A stretch of DNA of 6,009 bases, from the NCBI GenBank assembly GCA_027458945.1, contig DAIDOU010000199.1:1-6009 (forward strand), read 5' to 3'. The notes under the pieces were generated by a model. The model did not search any database, had not been told where the DNA came from, and was given only the letters and a program-made list of their open reading frames with translations. Positions 1 to 4,932 of the stretch are shown one piece after another; within the stretch, counting starts at the first letter, position 1; every line of letters starts with the position of its first letter. Made by a program: the position numbers and the translations under genes. Source of the DNA: Acidobacteriota bacterium (GTDB lineage Bacteria > Acidobacteriota > Thermoanaerobaculia > Thermoanaerobaculales > Thermoanaerobaculaceae).

Positions 1-96
1 CTCGCCGTCCTCCTCCACCGCCTCTGGGTTGACCAGGCCACCTACGATCCCTTCCACAACCTCAACCGCGTCGCCAGGGCTCACCATGCGGCCTGA
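1..96 (+). CDS. Transposase C-terminal fragment, IS110-like (5' end outside window)
   Basis: Frame 1 is open from the window edge and ends at TGA 94-96, giving 31 residues (LAVLLHRLWVDQATYDPFHN, then LNRVARAHHAA). The stretch 'LAVLLHRLWV...YDPF' resembles the extreme C-terminus of IS110/IS116/IS902-type transposases, which I recognise from memory rather than from an alignment. These enzymes combine a RuvC-like DEDD domain with a C-terminal Tnp domain containing a catalytic serine; both lie outside the window. Whether the whole gene is intact cannot be judged. It lies 396 bp from the convergent response-regulator gene, so the element's right end should fall in the gene-free stretch that follows. 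Alternative: the tail of an unrelated protein, since 31 residues is little evidence. Confidence 0.6.
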   Translation, partial: LAVLLHRLWVDQATYDPFHNLNRVARAHHAA

Positions 97-317
97 CACG
101 ACCAACGACGCCGACTAGGAAGACGCCCCTTCATGCCACGCCCTCGCCCTGTCGCTGCCCGAGCCCATCGCCCAGTCCGGGTGACTGCGATCGAATGCCT
201 GGTCCGATCGGGTGGCTCTCCTCGCCTGACCGGAACACCGAACGTGAGATTGCAGCACCCGTGCTGGATGGACCCCAACGTGCACAGCGCCCCGCAACGG
301 ACGCGCCAACAGTGCGG

Positions 318-444
318 ATGGAAGCATGCTGATCCGGCTCGGCCGCGGCGGCCTCGAGAGCTCGACCCTCACGCTCGCCGCCCGCCTCCCCACCAGGCCG
401 CCACGGCGGCCTTGACATCCTCAGGCCTTCTCATGGAAGCATGC
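318..444. repeat. 12-bp direct repeat ATGGAAGCATGC, two copies
   Basis: ATGGAAGCATGC occurs at 318-329 and again at 433-444, 115 bp apart and identical over 12 bases. Each copy contains the palindrome GCATGC. The bases just outside the copies differ, so the repeat is short. It lies between the transposase tail and the regulator gene, so it could be related to an element end or a duplicated target, or be coincidence. The role is unknown. Confidence 0.45.
395..412. repeat. 18-bp inverted repeat, possible terminator stem
   Basis: AGGCCGCC-AC-GGCGGCCT is a perfect inverted repeat. As RNA it would fold as a 7-bp stem with a 4-nt loop. It lies about 80 bp beyond the stop codon of the minus-strand response regulator, where a terminator for that operon would be expected, and also downstream of the plus-strand transposase. 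Neither strand has a U-run after the stem (the minus strand continues GGTGGGG), so it is not a canonical intrinsic terminator. Confidence 0.3.
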
Positions 445-492
445 GAACCGCCGAAGGGCAACGCAGCAGACGGTCCGCTATCGGCAGCGCCC

Positions 493-1203
493 CTACGAGG
501 AGGGTTCGCCTTCGGGGGTGAACCGGTACCCCACCCCCCGCACCGAGTGGATGTACTGCGGCCGCCTCGCATCCGTCTCGAAATAGCGCCGCAGGCGCAC
601 GATGAAGTTGTCGATCGTGCGCGAGGAGGAGCCGTACTTGTACCCCCACACCCGCTCGAGAATCAGCTCGCGCGAGACGACTTGCCCCTGGCGCTCGACC
701 AGCAGCTTCATCAGCATGCACTCCTTCTCGGTCAGCTCCACCTCGCCGCGCGGGCCCTTGGCCTTGAACGTGCGGAAGTTGACCTCGTTGCCGCCGAACT
801 TGAAGATCCCGCGCTCGGCCACCGGCGTCTGGTACCACTCCTGCCGCCGCAGGATGCCGCGGATGCGCAGCACGACCTCCTCGAGCAGGAACGGTTTGGT
901 CATGTAGTCGTCGGCGCCGTGGCGCAACCCGGCGAGGCGGTCGGCGTCAGCGCTGCGCGCGGTCAGGAACAGCACGGGAACCCGGTTCCCGGCCTCGCGC
1001 AGCCGCTGGCAGACGTCGAACCCCGAGATGCCGGGGAGCATAACGTCGAGCACGGCGAGGTCGAAATCCTCGGCCGCGAGGCGGTCGAGCGCGCCCTCGC
1101 CGTCGCCGACGACCTCGGTTTCGTACCCCTCGAACCTCAGGTTGTGCGCCAACGCCTCGGCCAGATGCCGCTCATCCTCGACGATCAAGATGCGACTCGC
1201 CAT
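493..1203 (-). CDS. OmpR/PhoB-family response regulator
   Basis: This is a 236-residue DNA-binding response regulator, the normal length for the family. Residues 1-120 are a receiver domain: acidic pocket E9/D10, phospho-acceptor D53 in 'LAVLDVMLPGISGFD', switch T81 and Y100, and conserved K103-P104-F105. After a linker, about residues 135-230 form a winged-helix trans_reg_C domain ('LTEKECMLMKLLVERQGQVV', 'RTIDNFIVRLRRYFE', ending 'IHSVRGVGYRF'). On phosphorylation such proteins usually dimerise and bind direct-repeat operators. Start ATG 1203 is supported by a good Shine-Dalgarno sequence (GAGGTG at 1213-1208). The gene follows the histidine kinase by 3 nt, so that kinase is its likely partner. 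The exact regulon subtype (PhoB, CpxR and so on) cannot be assigned. Confidence 0.95.
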   Translation of the reverse strand: MASRILIVEDERHLAEALAHNLRFEGYETEVVGDGEGALDRLAAEDFDLAVLDVMLPGISGFDVCQRLREAGNRVPVLFLTARSADADRLAGLRHGADDYMTKPFLLEEVVLRIRGILRRQEWYQTPVAERGIFKFGGNEVNFRTFKAKGPRGEVELTEKECMLMKLLVERQGQVVSRELILERVWGYKYGSSSRTIDNFIVRLRRYFETDARRPQYIHSVRGVGYRFTPEGEPSS

Positions 1204-1206
1204 CGC

Positions 1207-2613
1207 TCACCTCGTTTCGTTCCCGCCACTGTACTCGGATTCCTCGTCCTCGGGTAGTACCTCGGCCCCCGGCAGCGCCAAGCGCAGCGTGGCGCCGCGC
1301 CCCGGCCCCGGGCTCGACGCCGTCAGCTTGCCACCGTGCCCCTCGACGATCTCGCGCGCCACGAACAGACCGATCCCGGTGCCCGGGGTCCGCCGCGTTA
1401 CTTCATCACCGGCGCGGTAGAACGCCTTGAAGATCGACTCCAGCTCGTAGGCCGCGATTCCGACCCCGTTGTCGCGCACCTCGAGCACCGCTTCGCCCCC
1501 CTCGACGGCGAGCCGGATCCCGACCCGCGGTTCGCCGCTGTCGGCGTACTTGAGGGCGTTCTCGATGAGGTTCGAGATCACGATCGCGATCGCCTCCGGG
1601 TCGAACGTCGCCTGTACGCCGGGGACGACGTCGGCTTCCACCGTCACGCCCCTCGCCGCGGCGCGCCGCTCGGCCGCCACCACCTCCTCTTCGACGAGCT
1701 GGGAGAGGTCGCCCAGACTCATCCGCAGGCGGTGGGCCCCACCCGCGTACCGGGTCACCTCGAGCACCTTCTCTACCAGGTCGGCGAGCCGCTCGGAATC
1801 GGCCAGGGCGTTGCCGAGGAAACGCTTGCGGCCGTCGTCGTCGACCCTTCCCGAGAGCACGGTCTCGAGCGCGAGGCGGATCCCGGCGATCGGGGTCTTG
1901 AGTTCGTGCGTCACCGCCGAGATGAAGTTCTGGTGTTGCCGCTCGTAGGCCCCCTCGCGGCGCATGACGCGCCAGAGCAGACCCACGGCCGTGACGATCG
2001 CCGCGAGGAACGCGGCCCCCTCGAGGAGGACGCCGACGACCCGTTGCCGGTAGCGGCGCAGCAGCTCCTTCCAGTGGCGGTACTCGGGGGTGACCGAGAA
2101 GCCGTCCAGCGGAGCGGCAAGATGGACGCTCGGCCTCCCCTCCTGCACCGTGCCGCGCTCGACGATCTGCAGGTCGGGGTCGGTGGCGGCAAGCCAGCGG
2201 TAGGGCGCCTGCGGGTCGAGGAAGGCGAGCGCCGACCGCCCGCGGCCGAGAGGGAGGTCGAGGACGAGCCGGCCGTTGCGCTGAACCCACCGGCCGGCGG
2301 CGGCCGGCGGCGCGCCGGCGTGCGCCGGCTCCATCACATCGACGACCCGGACCTCGACGAACGGCGGCACCGCCAGCGGGATCACGCCCGACGGCACCGT
2401 GCTGATCGAGCGTTCCGCCTCGAGGAGCTGGAGTTCCAGCCGCGTCGCGGCGAGCCGCATCTGCGACTCCACCAGGCTGCGCTCGAGGTCGAGGCGCTCC
2501 CGGTTGTCGCGCAGCGAGTAGACGACCCACCAGGTGAACTGGGCATTGAGGACCAGGGCCACGATGACGAACGCCACCATGTGGCCCAGCCCGAGACGGA
2601 GTCCACCGCGCAC
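1207..2613 (-). CDS. Membrane sensor histidine kinase (HisKA/HATPase_c)
   Basis: With the GTG start at 2613 this is a 468-residue kinase. Numbered from that GTG, it has TM1 at about 12-34, an extracytoplasmic sensor region at about 35-190 that starts with a Glu/Arg/Leu-rich helix, and TM2 at about 192-214. The dimerisation/phospho-acceptor box AVTHELKTPIAG follows, with H236. The ATP-binding domain has an N box (NLIENALKY, N352), a G1 box (DNGVGI, D381), an F box (FKAFYRA) and a G2 box (GTGIGL, 411-416). No HAMP domain is visible; only about 20 residues separate TM2 from the histidine. I did not recognise the sensor region, so the signal is unknown. The frame stays open to a GTG at 2685 (492 residues), but the extra 24 residues lack a ribosome binding site and overlap the divergent promoter. 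A -10-like TATACT sits 6 nt before GTG 2613. ATG 2580 would remove only residues before TM1 and is also possible. Kinase-before-regulator is the less common gene order. Confidence 0.93.
   Translation of the reverse strand: MRGGLRLGLGHMVAFVIVALVLNAQFTWWVVYSLRDNRERLDLERSLVESQMRLAATRLELQLLEAERSISTVPSGVIPLAVPPFVEVRVVDVMEPAHAGAPPAAAGRWVQRNGRLVLDLPLGRGRSALAFLDPQAPYRWLAATDPDLQIVERGTVQEGRPSVHLAAPLDGFSVTPEYRHWKELLRRYRQRVVGVLLEGAAFLAAIVTAVGLLWRVMRREGAYERQHQNFISAVTHELKTPIAGIRLALETVLSGRVDDDGRKRFLGNALADSERLADLVEKVLEVTRYAGGAHRLRMSLGDLSQLVEEEVVAAERRAAARGVTVEADVVPGVQATFDPEAIAIVISNLIENALKYADSGEPRVGIRLAVEGGEAVLEVRDNGVGIAAYELESIFKAFYRAGDEVTRRTPGTGIGLFVAREIVEGHGGKLTASSPGPGRGATLRLALPGAEVLPEDEESEYSGGNETR
1208..1213 (-). 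promoter_or_regulatory. Shine-Dalgarno of response regulator, overlapping kinase stop
   Basis: GAGGTG read on the minus strand lies 4 nt before the ATG at 1203. It shares its last bases with the kinase TGA stop (1209-1207). Translation of the regulator is therefore probably coupled to termination on the kinase. It is a much clearer Shine-Dalgarno sequence than those before the other starts in this window. Confidence 0.75.
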
Positions 2614-2625
2614 GTGGCCAGTATA
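2613..2625 (-). promoter_or_regulatory. -10-like box giving a leaderless start for the kinase operon
   Basis: On the minus strand TATACT (2625-2620) matches the TATAAT consensus at 5 of 6 bases. It is followed by 6 nt and then GTG at 2613, so the standard +1 position is the G of that GTG. No convincing -35 is seen at 17-18 bp spacing, where the sequence is GC-rich (CCGGCC). An activator or a sigma factor tolerant of a weak -35 would be needed. This is predicted from sequence only. Confidence 0.5.
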
Positions 2626-2634
2626 GACGCCAGG

Positions 2635-2649
2635 CCCGGCCCGGCCGGG
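2635..2649. repeat. Interrupted palindrome in the divergent promoter region
   Basis: CCCGGCC-C-GGCCGGG is a 7-bp-arm inverted repeat with a single central base. It covers the expected -35 region of the kinase promoter and lies about 30 bp upstream of the -35 of the plus-strand operon. It could be an operator for a dimeric regulator acting on both sides. In such GC-rich sequence it could also be chance. Confidence 0.3.
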
Positions 2650-2678
2650 GAGCGTCCAGACAGAGGTTTGCTCAGGAA

Positions 2679-2707
2679 TTGACACGGGGCGTGCCGGCTA
2701 CGAGAAT
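2679..2707 (+). promoter_or_regulatory. Sigma70-type promoter of the aminohydrolase operon
   Basis: TTGACA (2679-2684) is a perfect -35 consensus. It is followed by a 17-bp spacer and GAGAAT (2702-2707), which matches TATAAT at 4 of 6 positions including the final A-A-T. The predicted +1 is near 2714, only about 3 nt before the ATG at 2717, and no Shine-Dalgarno sequence precedes that ATG. A nearly leaderless transcript is implied. The spacer contains a small inverted repeat, CACG-GGG-CGTG (2683-2693). Confidence 0.6.
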
Positions 2708-2716
2708 CGACACCCC

Positions 2717-4048
2717 ATGAGCACCACCCGGCCGCTGCTGGTCCACGGCGGGACCGTCGTCCCGATGACGGCCGCCGGCGAGGCGCGAGTCGCCGACGTC
2801 CTCGTTCGCGACGGCCGCATCGCCGCGGTCGGGTGCGGACTGCCGGCGGACGGCGCGGCGCGCCTGGACGCGACCGACGCCCTGGTTCTGCCGGGGTTCG
2901 TCCAGGCCCACGTGCACGTGGTGCAGAGCCTGGCCAGGCACCGCGCCGAGGGCCGACCGCTGCTGGCGTGGCTGGGCGAACGCATCTGGCCGTACGAGGC
3001 GGCCCTTCAGGAGCACGAGATCGCGGCGGCGGCGCGTCTCGGGATCGCCGAACTGCTGGCCGGAGGGACGACCGCCGCGCTCGACATGGGCACCACCCAC
3101 GGCCAGGACGCGATCTTCCTCGCCGCCGAGGAGCTGGGCATCCGCCTGACCTCGGGCAAGTGCCACATGGACGTCGGCGACGGCGCCCCACGCCGACTGC
3201 TCGAGGACACCGACGCCTCGCTCGCCGCGGCCGAGGCGCTCGGCGAGCGCTGGCACGGCGCCTGCGGCGGCCGCCTCCGCTACGCGGTGGCGCCTCGCTT
3301 CGTCCTGTCGTGCTCGGACGAGCTGCTGCACGGCGCGGTGGCGCTCGCCCGCCGGCATGGGTACCTCCTCCACACCCACGCGAGCGAGAACCCCGACGAG
3401 ACCAGGGCGGTGCGAGCGCGGACCGGGGCCGGCAACGTCGCCGCCCTGGCGCACGCCGGCATCACCGGACCCGACGCCGTGCTCGCGCACTGCATCCACC
3501 TCGACGATGAGGAGTTCGCACTCCTCGCCCGCGACCGCACCGGCGTCGCCCACTGCCCCGGCGCCAACCTCAAGCTCGCCTCGGGGATCGCCGATCTGCC
3601 GCGGATGCTCGCGGGCGGCGTCCGTGTCGGCCTCGGCGCCGACGGTCCGCCGTGCAACAACCGCCTCTCGGTGTTTCACGAGATGGCGCTGGCCGGGACG
3701 ATCCACAACCTCGCCCACGGCGCGGGCGCGGTCGATCCGTGGACGGTGCTGGAGATGGCGACCTGGCGCGGCGCGGAGCTGCTGGGTCTCGAGCGGGTCG
3801 GGCGCCTCGAGCCCGGCTGGAAAGCGGACCTCGTCGTCCTCGGTTGCTCGTCGTGGGCGATGGAGCCGGTCGCCGACCCCGCCGCGATGGTGGTCTTCGG
3901 CGGCGGCATCGAGGCGGTGCGGCACGTCGTGGTCGACGGACGCCCCGTCGTTGCCGACGGAGCGCTCGTGAGCGTGGACGGTGCCGCCCTCCGCCGCGAG
4001 GCGCGGGCCGCCGCGGCGGCGATCGCCGCCCGGTTGGGGTGGTCGTGA
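2717..4048 (+). CDS. Metal-dependent aminohydrolase (amidohydrolase superfamily; MtaD/TrzN/guanine-deaminase type)
   Basis: This is a 443-residue cytosolic enzyme, a typical length for the group that includes MTA/SAH deaminase, 5'-deoxyadenosine deaminase, triazine hydrolases (TrzN, AtzB) and guanine deaminase. The order is an N-terminal beta-sandwich strand set (1-58), a TIM barrel, and a C-terminal sandwich strand set (about 375-430, 'GRLEPGWKADLVVL'). Likely metal ligands are H65 and H67 (PGFVQAHVH), H221 in 'HTHASENPDE', and D309 in 'GADGPPCNN'. E224 is the probable general acid/base and H258 (AHCIH) a further active-site histidine, both by analogy with T. maritima TM0936. 'ARHRAEGRPLLAWL..IWPYEA' is MtaD/TrzN-like, whereas 'APRFVLSCSDELL' and 'HASENPDE' recall guanine deaminase, so the substrate is unresolved. 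ATG 2717 fits the promoter spacing, and no Shine-Dalgarno sequence is seen. Its TGA overlaps the next ATG by one base. It is the first gene of a plus-strand operon. Confidence 0.93.
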   Translation: MSTTRPLLVHGGTVVPMTAAGEARVADVLVRDGRIAAVGCGLPADGAARLDATDALVLPGFVQAHVHVVQSLARHRAEGRPLLAWLGERIWPYEAALQEHEIAAAARLGIAELLAGGTTAALDMGTTHGQDAIFLAAEELGIRLTSGKCHMDVGDGAPRRLLEDTDASLAAAEALGERWHGACGGRLRYAVAPRFVLSCSDELLHGAVALARRHGYLLHTHASENPDETRAVRARTGAGNVAALAHAGITGPDAVLAHCIHLDDEEFALLARDRTGVAHCPGANLKLASGIADLPRMLAGGVRVGLGADGPPCNNRLSVFHEMALAGTIHNLAHGAGAVDPWTVLEMATWRGAELLGLERVGRLEPGWKADLVVLGCSSWAMEPVADPAAMVVFGGGIEAVRHVVVDGRPVVADGALVSVDGAALRREARAAAAAIAARLGWS

Positions 4049-4932
4049 TGGCCAAGGGCAAGCCGCGGTTCGAGAACCTCGACCACTACCTCGCCAACCG
4101 CGACTACGGGACCGCGCTTGAGGCGATCGCCGAGGAGATCAAGCGCCGCCCCGAGAACCTCAACCTGCTGCTCCGCCAGGCCGAGGTCCTCGCGCTTGCG
4201 GACGAGCGCGAGAAGGCGATCGAGGTGTACCGCACCCTGGCGAGGCACTGGGCCGAGCAGGGCTTCTACGCCCGCGCCATCGCGGTCATCAACAAGGTGC
4301 TGCGTCTCGACCCGACGCGCCAGGAAGCCACCCGGGAACTCGCCAGCCTGATCTCCGCTCAGCAGGAGAGCGAGCGCACCGAGCGGGCCAAGTTGCGGCG
4401 GGCCACGGCACCCCCCCGGACCGGGCGGACGGCGCCGGCACCGCCGGAGGCCGCAGGCCCCGGCCAGGTCGCCGACGCGGCCGGACAGGCGGAGAGGGAA
4501 CGCGCGGCCTCCCGCTTCTTCGCCGAGTTCTCGGCCGCGGCGCTCGAGGAGCTGCTCTCCACCACGTCCGTGCGCTCGTTCGCGCGCGGCGACACGATCG
4601 TGCGCGAGGGCGAGAGCGGTGCCTCGTGGTTCCTCATCGAGGAGGGCGAGGTCGACGTCCAGACCACCGACCCGGCTGGGCACGACCTGGTCCTCGCCCG
4701 GCTCGGGGCCGGTGAGTTCTTCGGCGAGGTGGCCGTGCTCACGGGCCGGCCGCGCACGGCCACGATCGTGGCCCGCGGTGAGGTGACCGTGATCGAGGTT
4801 TCGCGCCAGGACCTCGACCACATCGCCGCAACCCACCCGGAGGTGCGCTCGGTGCTGCAACGGTTCTACGAGGAGAGGGCGCAAGCGACCGTGGCCAAGG
4901 TGCTCGCCCGCATGCGGGGCTCCGATGCCTGA
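4048..4932 (+). CDS. TPR and cyclic-nucleotide-binding domain protein
   Basis: This is a 294-residue soluble protein with no signal peptide or membrane segment. Residues about 10-105 are helical tetratricopeptide-type repeats ('YGTALEAIAEEIKRRPENLNLLLRQAEVLALADEREKAIEVY', then 'GFYARAIAVINKVLRLDPTR'). A Pro/Ala/Arg-rich linker spans about 106-150. Residues about 150-280 are a cNMP-binding domain ('RGDTIVREGESGASWFLIEEGEVDVQ') with a phosphate-binding cassette from G222 to T239: F-G-E227, then P-R236-T-A. E227 and R236 are the residues that contact ribose and phosphate in PKA/CRP-like domains, so ligand binding looks intact. There is no helix-turn-helix, kinase or other output domain. I infer that it works through TPR protein contacts. 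ATG 4048 shares its A with the upstream TGA, and its own stop lies 8 bp inside the next gene. The Shine-Dalgarno is weak (GGGGTGG about 5 nt upstream). The family is recognised by architecture; the ligand and partner are unknown. Confidence 0.92.
   Translation: MAKGKPRFENLDHYLANRDYGTALEAIAEEIKRRPENLNLLLRQAEVLALADEREKAIEVYRTLARHWAEQGFYARAIAVINKVLRLDPTRQEATRELASLISAQQESERTERAKLRRATAPPRTGRTAPAPPEAAGPGQVADAAGQAERERAASRFFAEFSAAALEELLSTTSVRSFARGDTIVREGESGASWFLIEEGEVDVQTTDPAGHDLVLARLGAGEFFGEVAVLTGRPRTATIVARGEVTVIEVSRQDLDHIAATHPEVRSVLQRFYEERAQATVAKVLARMRGSDA

Larger units (their letters stand above)
97..492. other. Gene-free stretch between transposase tail and response regulator
   Basis: No open frame here looks coding. 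The frames that cross it run antisense into the response regulator and have Arg/Pro/Ala-rich, family-free translations. The stretch should include the right end of the insertion element and the 3' untranslated region of the minus-strand two-component operon. It contains a 12-bp direct repeat (318-329 and 433-444), an imperfect repeat CCRCGGCGGCCTYGA (343-357 and 401-415) and an 18-bp inverted repeat (395-412). No tRNA-like or riboswitch-like pattern was seen. Confidence 0.6.

Noticed and set aside
412..440. TTGACA at 412-417 as a possible plus-strand promoter
   Set aside because: The expected -10 position (435-440) reads GGAAGC, and there is no gene downstream on that strand until 2717.
503..524. 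Hairpin GGTTCGCC / GGTGAACC with a TTCG-containing loop near the regulator stop codon
   Set aside because: It lies wholly inside the C-terminal codons of the regulator, needs a G-U pair and has no U-tract, so codon composition explains it well enough.
133..1257. 374-codon plus-strand frame spanning the gene-free stretch and the response regulator
   Set aside because: It starts in non-coding sequence and runs antisense through an intact regulator, and the His/Leu/Pro/Arg-rich product matches nothing.
1336..2682. Long plus-strand open frame (448 codons) antisense to the histidine kinase
   Set aside because: The translation is rich in Arg/His/Pro/Asp with no family resemblance. It mirrors codons of a kinase with all catalytic boxes and is an expected shadow in high-GC DNA.
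2672..3925. 417-codon minus-strand open frame antisense to the aminohydrolase
   Set aside because: Low-information translation opposite a gene with a complete set of catalytic motifs; shadow frame.
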